From Aquimarina sp040786285 (GTDB lineage: Bacteria > Bacteroidota > Bacteroidia > Flavobacteriales > Flavobacteriaceae): a DNA stretch of 64,000 nt. The DNA lies in contig NZ_JBFMKQ010000006.1 of the NCBI RefSeq assembly GCF_040786285.1, positions 41,025-105,024 of the forward strand, given 5' to 3'. Every line of letters starts with the position of its first letter. Position 1 is the first letter of the stretch. Below are positions 47,487 through 56,474 of the stretch, in pieces. The notes under the pieces are model-generated. The model was not told the origin of the DNA. It made no database searches and saw only the letters and a list, made by a program, of their open reading frames with translations. The position numbers and the translations under genes were made by a program.

Positions 47487-50126
47487 TTAATTACCTGTCT
47501 TTGTAGTGTCTTTCTTTTTTTTCTTTCCAAGAAAACCACCTAGAATATTTTTGGCCGTGTTTTTTAAAGTTTCTTCTGTGTTGTTTTGTGAGTCATCTTT
47601 GTTAGAATCGGTTTCTTTTTTAGATCCACCTAATAGATCAGTTAACGCTTTTTGACCTTTATCCACCAATTGATTTTTGGCTTTTTCCTTTTGTTTGTTT
47701 ATTAACTGTTGTGTGAGCTCTTTTACTGCCTGCCCGGTATTTAGATTAATTTTTGGGTTTGTGAAATTTCCTGAAATTCCAATAGGAAGTGCAACAGTCA
47801 TATTGTTTGCTTCTTCTTCGTTGAGTTGAGACATTAGGCTACCTACTTCATCACCCAGATATTTTGCGGGCAGGTCTAAAGAAACATTATAATTCATGCT
47901 TCGATCAAAACTATGGCTACCTCCGGCAGTAATTTTTATGCCTTCAACATCAAACTCAAAGGGCTTTACGTTAATTTTTCCGTCATCAAAACTAAGGTTT
48001 GTTTTAATGTCTTTAAGATTTAGTTTATCCATCTCCACAAAACTAAGTTGACTATTTAGTTTTGATAAAAGAGGTGTTTTAGTAGTTGACACCTGAGCAT
48101 TAAGAATTTCTGCAAGTGCCTTCCCTTTTAAAGAGGTGAGTACAGGAGTTAGATCATCATTCAGTTTACCGTTAAGACTCATTTGTGTTGTAAGGTTACC
48201 AGCGAGTGCTCTTGCAATTGGTGCTAAACCTTTTAATAATTCGAGGTTGTTAAATGATTGTACAATATCAATTTTGCTTAGATCTAATGCCATGGCAAAG
48301 GTAGGAACCTCGGATTTGGTAGATACATTACCATTTATAGCCATGCCTCCGTTAAAGATATTAGAAGTTACATTTTCTAAATAGGCTGTCTCATCCTTTA
48401 TTTTTACTGTTCCCTTTGCATTTTGTAGTTCTAAATTATCATATAGTACCTTTTTAGTATCAAAATTAAGTGTAGCATCTAAAAAAGAAGGAATTTTCAT
48501 GCTCTCCTCTTCTGTAGTATTGACGTCTTTAGTTTTTTCTCCCCCTTCTTCGGGTTCATTAATCATAAAATCACTTACTGCAAAAACATTGGAGTTGACA
48601 TCAAAATTTCCTTTTAGATCTTGTTTTGCAAATAGAAATCCCATAAGGTTATCAATAGTACCGGTCGCGGCAAGATCAGATTTACCTGTTGTTGCTTGCA
48701 TTTGATCCAAAGAAATGGTTTGAGGATTAAAACTAATATTAGCCTTCTCGATTTTTATCTCATTGGGCATGTCAGTAGAAGCATAAGTGAATTCGGAAAT
48801 ACTGGCGGTACCCGAACTTTTTACATTTTGATATTGCTCTTTTTCTAAAGATTGCATATCAAAATGAGTCTTAATATCTGCATTTACAATACCATTTAAT
48901 TTTTCTTCAAGTTCTAAAGGATATGCCTGATTTAGATTGGCTAGGTTTAAAGTTCCTTTTAAAGCCATGTCTACAATCATATTTTTGGTAAGGTTTTTTA
49001 AACTACCGTTTGCGGCAAAAGAATCCTGATCAATCTTAAAGGTAAGATTGCCGATTTTAATATAGGTATCATCAACAAGACCGGTTTCATTCTTAATTTG
49101 CGTGTCTATATTAATGTTTTTAATTCCTTTGGGTAAATCTGGATATTTAAAGGCTGCATTATGTGATACAATATTTATATCCATTTTAGGGATATAGGTA
49201 TCGTCTGATTTTCCTTTAATACTACCATTAATTGAAAAGTCCCCACTGGTTTGTACGCCATCTAGATTCTTAGCATAGGTTTCTGGGATAACGGCAAGAA
49301 AGTTTTTAAAATCTGAGGTCGGCGTTTTAAAACTCAGGTCTATATCGGTATATTTTTCTTGTAATTGAACAAAACCTGTAAACTCTAATGGTAATCTATT
49401 GATCAAAGCTTTATTTTCTTTAAAAGAATAGCGTTGATTTTCGAGGTCTAATTCTATCTGAGCGTCTAGCTCTATTTTATTTTTGTTTAAATATTTAGTG
49501 TTATCAAGGCTAAAAGAGGCTTCAGAATTAGTTTGTGTGTCTAAAATAACCTTTTTGCCAGACACAGATCCATCACCGCTATGGTTTAGATGTGACATTT
49601 CTAAGAATGTTTTACTTACATCATCTTTAAATACAATATTACTATCATTAATTTCATAATGTTCCAGGGCAAAAGTAAAAGAACTATCTTCTCCTTCGGG
49701 AGCAGGCTCAGGAGCTTCGTCATTTTTTCGGGCAATATCAACGTTCGAGTTTCCCAAAGAGTCAGTCTTGATGGCGATATTGGCCTTGTCGATTATTATT
49801 TTTTGTACACTTATCGCTTCAGAGGCATCTTTGAATAATTCGTTAATAGACATATCGAGTGCTATTCTTTTAGAATAAGCTAATGTATCCCCTTCAAAGG
49901 GAGCGTAATTAAGTATAGAAAGTTCATCAATTATTACTGAAGCTTTAGGGAAGCTTCGTATAAGACTTATGTCTATATCGGCAAAATCAACCTTGGCATT
50001 AACATGTTCGTTCACTAAATAGCGTACTTTATCCTGGATGGTTCCTTTAAATAAAAAGGGAATAGAAACGATTCCGATAATAAATAATAGTAGGACAATA
50101 GCTAGGATTTTGAGGGCTTTTTTCAT
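47487..50126 (-). CDS. AsmA family protein
   Basis: An 879-aa protein with an N-terminal membrane segment (about 6-27) and a long periplasmic part of repeated beta strands. It fits the AsmA-like class: opening DKVRYLVNEHVNAKVDFADIDISLIRSFPKASV-type region with the SFPKASV motif, and a C-terminal AsmA_2-like stretch (SLDLPAKYLGDEVGSL, LPIGISGNFTNPKINLN). AsmA-type proteins have been implicated in lipid transport to the outer membrane. The tail is Lys/Asn-rich and polar. A CAAAgaTA (minus TAtcTTTG) element is at 50160-50167. Confidence 0.87.
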   Translation of the reverse strand: MKKALKILAIVLLLFIIGIVSIPFLFKGTIQDKVRYLVNEHVNAKVDFADIDISLIRSFPKASVIIDELSILNYAPFEGDTLAYSKRIALDMSINELFKDASEAISVQKIIIDKANIAIKTDSLGNSNVDIARKNDEAPEPAPEGEDSSFTFALEHYEINDSNIVFKDDVSKTFLEMSHLNHSGDGSVSGKKVILDTQTNSEASFSLDNTKYLNKNKIELDAQIELDLENQRYSFKENKALINRLPLEFTGFVQLQEKYTDIDLSFKTPTSDFKNFLAVIPETYAKNLDGVQTSGDFSINGSIKGKSDDTYIPKMDINIVSHNAAFKYPDLPKGIKNINIDTQIKNETGLVDDTYIKIGNLTFKIDQDSFAANGSLKNLTKNMIVDMALKGTLNLANLNQAYPLELEEKLNGIVNADIKTHFDMQSLEKEQYQNVKSSGTASISEFTYASTDMPNEIKIEKANISFNPQTISLDQMQATTGKSDLAATGTIDNLMGFLFAKQDLKGNFDVNSNVFAVSDFMINEPEEGGEKTKDVNTTEEESMKIPSFLDATLNFDTKKVLYDNLELQNAKGTVKIKDETAYLENVTSNIFNGGMAINGNVSTKSEVPTFAMALDLSKIDIVQSFNNLELLKGLAPIARALAGNLTTQMSLNGKLNDDLTPVLTSLKGKALAEILNAQVSTTKTPLLSKLNSQLSFVEMDKLNLKDIKTNLSFDDGKINVKPFEFDVEGIKITAGGSHSFDRSMNYNVSLDLPAKYLGDEVGSLMSQLNEEEANNMTVALPIGISGNFTNPKINLNTGQAVKELTQQLINKQKEKAKNQLVDKGQKALTDLLGGSKKETDSNKDDSQNNTEETLKNTAKNILGGFLGKKKKKDTTKTGN

Positions 50127-50202
50127 GAGCGTAAGGCTTTGGTGTAAAATAAAGGTTTACAAAGATATTATGTAACTTTTTAAGTTAACTATTTGTTAGA
50201 TT

Positions 50203-50922
50203 TTAAATTTCTAAGGCGAGTTCTCCTCCTTGTTTTAGTCTAAACTTTCTTCTTAAGATGTATACTCCCAGGTATAAAATTGGTGTGTCTAATGCGGCTA
50301 CAAGCACTTTAAACAAGAATCCATTAACCAATAATACGCCAAAACGATCCCAATGTATGATCCCGGTAGAGCAAAGCAATAAAAGAACGGTTAACGTGTC
50401 TATAAATTGCGAAGAGAATGTAGAAAAATTATTACGTAGCCATAAGTGCTTTCCTTTGGTAACACGTTTCCAGAAGTGAAAAATCTGAATATCGATATAT
50501 TGTGCAAAAAGATAAGCTATCATCGATGCAAAAACGGCTATGGCTGTAGCTCCAAAAACTTTACTAAATATGTCGTCATTTATTGGAGACCATGAGGTTG
50601 CAGGTACTGCCGCAGATGCAGAGACTATAATTAACGAAAAAAATGAAGCAAAAATACCAGCGGTAACAATCTGGTTGGCTTTTCTTTTTCCAAATACTTC
50701 GCTAATAATATCTGTAATTAAAAAAGTAATTGGATATGGCAGAATACCCACTGAAATTTCAAAAGTATATACTCCAAAAAAATCCCAATAAAAGAATTTT
50801 TGAAAAATAAGGTTGGATGCCACTAATGATGAAATAAATAATGCGCCAAGGATTAGATAAATTCTATAAGCAGATTTTTTGTCTTTTAAACTAAGGGTGG
50901 ATTCGTTCAAAATAGATGTCAT
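50203..50922 (-). CDS. Queuosine precursor transporter (YhhQ family)
   Basis: A 239-aa inner-membrane protein with about six segments. The motif ILPYPITFLITDIISEVFGKR identifies the YhhQ/VUT family, which imports queuine precursors for tRNA modification. Start 50922 is preferred over the ATG at 50940, because a TAttTTTG -7 element (plus strand CAAAAATA, 50938-50945) would place the transcript start downstream of 50940. Confidence 0.9.
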   Translation of the reverse strand: MTSILNESTLSLKDKKSAYRIYLILGALFISSLVASNLIFQKFFYWDFFGVYTFEISVGILPYPITFLITDIISEVFGKRKANQIVTAGIFASFFSLIIVSASAAVPATSWSPINDDIFSKVFGATAIAVFASMIAYLFAQYIDIQIFHFWKRVTKGKHLWLRNNFSTFSSQFIDTLTVLLLLCSTGIIHWDRFGVLLVNGFLFKVLVAALDTPILYLGVYILRRKFRLKQGGELALEI

Positions 50923-51019
50923 TAATAATAGTTCACGCAAAAATAAGGTGATGTGATTTTGTTTTGCTTAATTTGCTCTTAAAAATAAGGAGTTCTGACC
51001 AGATTATAAATTTCTAACC

Positions 51020-52144
51020 TTGAAAACATCTCATCATATACATATTTCGTTAGGCAGTAACATGGGTGATCGCCTTGACTTTATTCAAAAAGCGGTCAAT
51101 CATATATACCAAATTATTGGAGATGTAGTTCTAATTTCTAAAGTATACCAAACTCCGGCTTGGGGTTTTGATAGTAATGATTTTTATAATGCTTGTATTG
51201 CCATTCGAACTTTTTATTCGACAGCAGAAGTTTTAGATAAACTTTTAGAAATCGAAAATACACTAGGTAGAAATCGTAATAAAGGAGAAGGGTATGAAGC
51301 CAGAACTATTGACTTGGATGTTATTTTCTCTTCGGAAGGACAGATAGAAACAAAAAAACTAATTGTTCCGCATCCGGCAATCCAGGATCGAAAGTTTGTT
51401 TTAGAACCGTTGTCTGATATTGCTTCAGAGATAATACATCCTAAGCTAAAGCAAACTGTAGCGCAATTATTAGAAAATACTTCAGATACATCACAAATAA
51501 CTCAACTTGAGGAGAGTATTGTAAATCCTAAAGAAAGGTATAGTTTATCAAAGTTTGAATATCTTACTATTGAAGGTAATATTGGAGCAGGAAAAACGAG
51601 TTTAGCAAAACTGATCTCCAAAGAGTTTAACGCTAAATTAATTTTAGAACGTTTTGCCGATAATCCTTTTTTGCCCAAGTTTTATGAAGATATGGAGCGC
51701 TATGCTTTTCCGTTAGAGATGTCTTTTTTGGCGGATCGGTACCAGCGATTGCAAGATGATATTGCTCAGTTTGATTTGTTCAAGGATTTTGTGGTAAGTG
51801 ATTATGATGTGTTTAAATCTTTGATTTTTGCCAAAGTTACATTGCAAGAAGAAGAGTATAGGTTGTATAAAAAGGTATTTGATTTGATGTATATAAACCT
51901 TCCAAAACCGGGGATGTATATTTATTTATATCAAAATACAGAACGTCTTTTAGAAAATATCAAAAAAAGGGGGCGCGAGTATGAGCAAAAAATCCCTGCC
52001 GAATATCTTAATAAAATCAACAAAGGATATCTTCAATATATAAAATCACAAACAGAGTTGAATGTCAAAATTATTGATGTGTCTGATCGGGATTTTATAG
52101 CAAACCGAGCCGATTATATTTGGATTTTGGAAGAGGTTGGTTAG
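51020..52144 (+). CDS. HPPK (FolK) fused to a deoxynucleoside kinase
   Basis: A 374-aa two-domain protein. The first (about 1-155) is 6-hydroxymethyl-7,8-dihydropterin pyrophosphokinase of folate synthesis: HISLGSNMGDR, GRNRNKGEGYEARTIDLDV. The second (about 170-370) is a deoxynucleoside kinase: P-loop GNIGAGKT at 186-193, ERFADNPFLPKFYED and SDYDVFKSLIFAK. The start codon is TTG. The fusion joins folate and nucleotide metabolism and recurs in Bacteroidota. Confidence 0.92.
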   Translation: MKTSHHIHISLGSNMGDRLDFIQKAVNHIYQIIGDVVLISKVYQTPAWGFDSNDFYNACIAIRTFYSTAEVLDKLLEIENTLGRNRNKGEGYEARTIDLDVIFSSEGQIETKKLIVPHPAIQDRKFVLEPLSDIASEIIHPKLKQTVAQLLENTSDTSQITQLEESIVNPKERYSLSKFEYLTIEGNIGAGKTSLAKLISKEFNAKLILERFADNPFLPKFYEDMERYAFPLEMSFLADRYQRLQDDIAQFDLFKDFVVSDYDVFKSLIFAKVTLQEEEYRLYKKVFDLMYINLPKPGMYIYLYQNTERLLENIKKRGREYEQKIPAEYLNKINKGYLQYIKSQTELNVKIIDVSDRDFIANRADYIWILEEVG

Positions 52145-52222
52145 GAGTTAGGAGTTTGCAGGTATTTGAACATAGGCAACTGACTACTGCAAACTACCTA
52201 CTGAATACTGTCTACTAACTCC
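52144..52222. repeat. Interrupted inverted repeat between folK-dNK and trmH
   Basis: GGAGTTAG (52144-52151) pairs with CTAACTCC (52215-52222) and AGTTTGCAG (52153-52161) with CTGCAAACT (52187-52195). The right part includes CTACTGAATACTGTCTAC, related to the tandem repeat at 53004-53045. It may act as a terminator for the two convergent genes. Confidence 0.55.
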
Positions 52223-52771
52223 CTATAAACTATTAGAATTTAGTTTACAAAACAAATCCCAAACTACAACCCCGGCACTAACCGAAATATTTAGAGAGTG
52301 TTTGCTTCCAAACTGTGGTATTTCTATTACACTATCACTTTCTGAAACGACCTCTTGTTGTACGCCTTTAACTTCGTTTCCAAAAATGATGGCATAGGTT
52401 TGATTAGTTTCTGGGGTAAAATCATTAAGCATCACCGCATTTTCTGCTTGCTCGATAGAAAGAATTTTTACATCCTTAGACTGTAGATCTCGTACTAATG
52501 AAAGTGTATCCTTTGTATGTTCCCAGCTTACCGTATCGGTAGCGCCAAGCGCAGTTTTTTGAATATCCTTGTGTGGTGGGGTAGCGGTAATACCACATAG
52601 GTATATTTTTTCAATCAAAAATGCATCTGCCGTTCTAAAAACAGAACCAATATTATTTAAACTTCGAATATTGTCTAAAATAATAATTAGCCGTGTCTTT
52701 TCTGAAGCCTTGAATTCTTCGATAGTTTTGCGATCAAGTTCGCTGTTTTTGAGTTTCCTGTTTTTTTCCAT
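52223..52771 (-). CDS. TrmH/SpoU family RNA methyltransferase
   Basis: A 182-aa SPOUT methylase (SAM-dependent, 2'-O-methylation of tRNA or rRNA). Family motifs are IRSLNNIGSVFRTADAF near the N-terminus, IIFGNEVKGVQQEVV and the C-terminal IPQFGSKHSLNISVSAGVVVWDLF. The start at 52771 is used because the earlier ATG at 52798 lies within the inverted repeat. Target RNA is not known; no extra N-terminal domain is present. Confidence 0.87.
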   Translation of the reverse strand: MEKNRKLKNSELDRKTIEEFKASEKTRLIIILDNIRSLNNIGSVFRTADAFLIEKIYLCGITATPPHKDIQKTALGATDTVSWEHTKDTLSLVRDLQSKDVKILSIEQAENAVMLNDFTPETNQTYAIIFGNEVKGVQQEVVSESDSVIEIPQFGSKHSLNISVSAGVVVWDLFCKLNSNSL

Positions 52772-52792
52772 CGTTGCAAAAATATCATTTAT

Positions 52793-52945
52793 TGTCATTC
52801 CGGCGTAGGCCGGAATCTATATTTCATAACATCTACACTAAATAATTTCTGTTTTTACATGTTTTGCAAATTGTAAGAGTATTGTAAATGGTATAAACAG
52901 GAAAGAACACATTGTAAATGGATCCCAGCCTACGCTGGAATGACA
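52793..52945. repeat. Paired inverted copies of a 27-base flavobacterial repeat
   Basis: TGTCATTCCGGCGTAGGCCG begins at 52793; its reverse complement, with four differences over 27 bases, ends at 52945 (the right copy contains CAGCCTACGCTGGAATGACA). Each copy has its own inner stem (CCGGCGTAGGCCGG). The arrangement resembles a REP/BIME-like element or a small MITE. The 100 bases between them hold no ORF. Confidence 0.7.
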
Positions 52946-53003
52946 AAAAATTCATTCTGCAAGGGGCTATACTGCCCACTGAGTACTGCCTACTTCATAC
53001 TAC

Positions 53004-53045
53004 TTACTGAATACTACTTGCTGAATACTACTTACTGAATACTAC
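53004..53045. repeat. Three tandem 14-base repeats
   Basis: TTACTGAATACTAC, TTGCTGAATACTAC and TTACTGAATACTAC follow without spacers, with looser copies around them (TACTGCCTACTTCATACTAC before; CTCTAACTACTACC after). They lie in the gap upstream of mutS. Such slipped-strand repeats may vary in number. Confidence 0.75.
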
Positions 53046-53175
53046 CCTCTAACTACTACCTCCAAAATACTAACTACTCATGATTGTGAATAAAATTGAA
53101 TAACTCCCGGTTGTGATATTTCAAAAAAAATAGAAGAATGGCTACTTTAGCCTGATTGATAAATTTTTAGGCTTA

Positions 53176-55803
53176 ATGGCAGCAAAAACCGCTAAGAAAG
53201 TAACCCCGTTGATGAAACAATATAATGCAATTAAGGCGAAATATCCTGATGCATTGTTGTTGTTTAGAGTAGGAGATTTTTATGAGACTTTTGGTGAAGA
53301 TGCCATTAAAGCAGCTGCAATCCTTAATATTGTTCAGACTAAAAGAGGTAATGGTAGCGATCAAGAAACAGCACTAGCTGGTTTTCCTCATCATTCTTTA
53401 AATACCTATTTGCCAAAATTGGTTAAAGCGGGTGAGCGTGTAGCTATCTGTGATCAACTCGAAGATCCTAAGCAAACTAAGACCATCGTAAAGAGAGGTG
53501 TAACAGAGTTAGTAACTCCAGGGGTAGCCCTAAATGATGAGGTCTTGCAGAGTAAAACCAATAACTTCTTATGTGCAGTGCATTATGGGAAAAAGGAATT
53601 AGGAATAGCTTTTTTAGATGTATCTACAGGTGAGTTTTTAACAGCGCAAGGTGATGTAGCACATATGGATAAATTGATGCAGAATTTTGGCCCTAGCGAA
53701 ATACTCATCACAAAACCTAAAAAACAAGCTTTTTATCAAGATTTTGGGCAGGATCATCATACTTTCTTTCTTGAGGATTGGGTATTTAAAACCGATTATG
53801 CCAACGAAACATTAAACAACCATTTCAAAACCTCTTCTTTAAAAGGGTTTGGGGTAGATCATTTGCATGAAGGTATTATTGCCGCGGGAGTGATTCTTCA
53901 TTATTTAAATGAAACACAACACCATAAATTACAGCATATAACTGCGATCCAGCGTATTGCCGAGGATCAATATATTTGGATGGATCGATTTACGATTCGT
54001 AACCTGGAACTATATCAAGCCAATGCTGCAAATGCAGTTACCTTATTGGATGTTATTGATAAAACGATCTCGCCAATGGGTGGTCGCACACTAAAACGTT
54101 GGTTGGCTTTGCCACTTAAAAATATTGCTGCGATACAGAAACGTCAAGAAGTGGTTCAGTACTTTCAGGATAATGCAACATTGCATCAAAAGATCCAGCA
54201 TCAAATTAAGCAAATAGGGGATATTGAACGTCTAATTTCTAAAGTGGCTACGGGTAAGGTGAGTCCTCGAGAAGTGATTCAGCTTAAAAATTCACTAGAG
54301 GCTATTGTTCCTATTAAATCACAAGCATCAACAAGTGAGAATGAAGCTTTAAAAGTTATCGGTGATACACTTAATGATTGTGAGTTGCTTCGTAATAAAA
54401 TCAAAGAAACGCTTAACGAAGAAGCACCTGTAAATATATTAAAAGGAAATACCATAGCCGATGGATATTTAGATGAATTAGATGAATTGCGGTCTATTGC
54501 TTTCTCTGGAAAAGATTATTTGGATAAAATGCTGGAGCGAGAGACCGAAGCTACGGGGATTACCTCATTAAAGATTGCCTCAAATAACGTATTTGGGTAT
54601 TATATCGAGGTTAGAAATACGCATAAAGATAAGGTGCCAGATACTTGGATACGCAAACAAACCTTGGTGAGTGCAGAGCGATATATTACAGAAGAATTAA
54701 AAGAATATGAAGCAAAAATCCTTGGTGCAGAAGAAAAGATTCTAACATTAGAACAGCAGTTGTTTAATGATCTGGTAGTATGGATGAGTGATTACATCAA
54801 GCCTGTGCAATTAAACGCCTCATTAATTGGTCAGTTAGATTGCTTAGGTTCTTTTGCCCAATTGGCTCAAGAAAATCAATATGTACGACCATTGATCGAC
54901 GAATCTCATGATTTAGAAATTAAAAATGGTCGTCATCCTGTTATCGAAAAACAATTACCACCTGGTGAGCAGTATATTGCTAATGATGTATTGTTAGATC
55001 GTGATCATCAGCAAATGATTATGATCACAGGGCCTAATATGAGTGGTAAATCGGCGATATTAAGACAAACGGCTTTAATTGTTTTGTTAGCTCAAATGGG
55101 ATGTTTTGTTCCTGCCGAAGAAGCTAAGATCGGAGTAGTGGATAAAATATTTACCCGGGTAGGAGCTAGTGATAACATTTCTATGGGCGAATCTACCTTT
55201 ATGGTAGAGATGAATGAAACGGCTAGTATTCTTAATAACATATCCGATCGAAGCTTGGTGTTGTTAGATGAAATTGGCCGTGGTACAAGTACGTATGATG
55301 GGATTTCGATTGCCTGGGCGATTAGCGAGTTTTTGCACGAACATCCTGGAAAGCCTAAGACGTTATTTGCCACGCACTATCACGAATTAAATGAGATGTG
55401 CGAAACCTTTGAAAGAATCAAAAACTATAATGTTTCGGTCAAAGAGCTTAAGGATACCGTGTTATTCTTACGTAAGCTTGTTCCTGGTGGTAGTGAGCAT
55501 AGTTTTGGTATTCATGTAGCTAAAATGGCAGGGATGCCGCAACAAGTATTACACAGGGCTAATAAGATGCTTAAAAAGCTTGAAAAATCGCATAGTAGTG
55601 AAGAACTTACCGATAAAATTAAAGGAGTACAGGAAGAAGATGAGCTGCAATTAAGTTTCTTTAATTTAGACGATCCATTGCTTGAACAAATCAAGGAAGA
55701 AATCCTTCATATCGATATTGATACGCTAACTCCTGTAGAGGCATTAATGAAGCTTAATGAGATTAAACGCATGTTAACCAGGAAGAAAGCCTCAAAGGTT
55801 TAG
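53176..55803 (+). CDS. mutS: DNA mismatch repair protein MutS
   Basis: An 875-aa protein that recognises mispaired bases. The mismatch-contacting FYE is at 35-37 (RVGDFYETF). The ATPase Walker A GPNMSGKS is at 619-626 and later motifs LLDEIGRGTSTYDG and ATHYHEL follow. Full length. The gap upstream (52772-53175) carries only repeats and no clear promoter. Hairpins CCTGT...ACAGG (55823-55836) and ATCCCGTT...AACGGGAT (55862-55882) follow its stop and may end transcription. Confidence 0.97.
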   Translation: MAAKTAKKVTPLMKQYNAIKAKYPDALLLFRVGDFYETFGEDAIKAAAILNIVQTKRGNGSDQETALAGFPHHSLNTYLPKLVKAGERVAICDQLEDPKQTKTIVKRGVTELVTPGVALNDEVLQSKTNNFLCAVHYGKKELGIAFLDVSTGEFLTAQGDVAHMDKLMQNFGPSEILITKPKKQAFYQDFGQDHHTFFLEDWVFKTDYANETLNNHFKTSSLKGFGVDHLHEGIIAAGVILHYLNETQHHKLQHITAIQRIAEDQYIWMDRFTIRNLELYQANAANAVTLLDVIDKTISPMGGRTLKRWLALPLKNIAAIQKRQEVVQYFQDNATLHQKIQHQIKQIGDIERLISKVATGKVSPREVIQLKNSLEAIVPIKSQASTSENEALKVIGDTLNDCELLRNKIKETLNEEAPVNILKGNTIADGYLDELDELRSIAFSGKDYLDKMLERETEATGITSLKIASNNVFGYYIEVRNTHKDKVPDTWIRKQTLVSAERYITEELKEYEAKILGAEEKILTLEQQLFNDLVVWMSDYIKPVQLNASLIGQLDCLGSFAQLAQENQYVRPLIDESHDLEIKNGRHPVIEKQLPPGEQYIANDVLLDRDHQQMIMITGPNMSGKSAILRQTALIVLLAQMGCFVPAEEAKIGVVDKIFTRVGASDNISMGESTFMVEMNETASILNNISDRSLVLLDEIGRGTSTYDGISIAWAISEFLHEHPGKPKTLFATHYHELNEMCETFERIKNYNVSVKELKDTVLFLRKLVPGGSEHSFGIHVAKMAGMPQQVLHRANKMLKKLEKSHSSEELTDKIKGVQEEDELQLSFFNLDDPLLEQIKEEILHIDIDTLTPVEALMKLNEIKRMLTRKKASKV

Positions 55804-56026
55804 TGAAACTCTATTTTGAAAACCTGTTTTTACAGGGAGTTAAAAATAGTAAGTTGAACAAATCCCGTTTGTATAACGGGATCTGTCTTAAATTTTTTAT
55901 TAATGTTATGATTTCAATTTAGAACATATTCTAAGGCTTTTTTTGATCCAAGAGATAATTTTTTAGTCTTAGTTTTTTGAAATTCTGTTAATTAGAATAA
56001 ATTTTTATTCTTTTTTTAAAAAAGAC

Positions 56027-56056
56027 TTTGGTATTACTAGAAATGTTTTAAATTTG
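56027..56056 (+). promoter_or_regulatory. Promoter of the tRNA operon
   Basis: TTTG at 56027-56030, an 18-base spacer and TAaaTTTG at 56049-56056. The start would be near 56063, about 33 bases before tRNA-Gly. Confidence 0.75.
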
Positions 56057-56095
56057 CATCCGCAATCAGAGGGTTGCGAAGTTCTTAAATAAACT

Positions 56096-56167
56096 GCGAA
56101 AGTAGCTCAGGGGTAGAGCATCACCTTGCCAAGGTGAGGGTCGCGGGTTCAAATCCCGTCTTTCGCT
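56096..56167 (+). tRNA. tRNA-Gly (anticodon GCC)
   Basis: A 72-base cloverleaf: acceptor GCGAAAG/CTTTCGC, anticodon stem ACCTT-GCC-AAGGT with GCC anticodon, T arm GGGTTCAAATCCC, discriminator T. The 3' CCA is not encoded. It is cotranscribed with the following tRNA-Leu after 19 bases. Confidence 0.95.
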
Positions 56168-56186
56168 CTGAGACAATATATACCAT

Positions 56187-56270
56187 GCTGAAGTGGTGGA
56201 ATTGGTAGACACGTTGGACTTAAAATCCAATGGCCATTAGGCCGTGCGGGTTCAAGTCCCGCCTTCAGTA
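56187..56270 (+). tRNA. tRNA-Leu (anticodon UAA)
   Basis: An 84-base class II tRNA. Acceptor GCTGAAG/CTTCAGT (first pair G-U), anticodon loop ACTTAAAAT with UAA, a long variable arm (TGGCCATTAGGCCG), T arm GGGTTCAAGTCCC and discriminator A. CCA is not encoded. Confidence 0.94.
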
Positions 56271-56271
56271 C

Positions 56272-56305
56272 AAAATCCTCTTGATTTATCAAGAGGATTT
56301 TTTGT
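56272..56305 (+). terminator. Terminator of the tRNA operon
   Basis: AAATCCTCTTGAT and ATCAAGAGGATTT form a perfect 13-base stem with a 2-base loop, then T-runs. It starts right after tRNA-Leu. Confidence 0.88.
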
Positions 56306-56474
56306 TTTTAAGATTGTTCTTTTTTTGATTTTCACTACTCTTGTTTTCTTACGGTTTCAACAAATTGAAATGAACAACTTTTGAATTGAAGTTGTTTATA
56401 CTTACTGTTTTAGTATAAATTATAAAAAATTATTAATTAGCTTTCCGACTTCTTTAAAGATATTTCATAGCAAG

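Noticed and set aside
53004..53045. Tandem repeats as a CRISPR array
   Set aside because: The units are 14 bases and directly abut with no spacers, and no cas gene is present.
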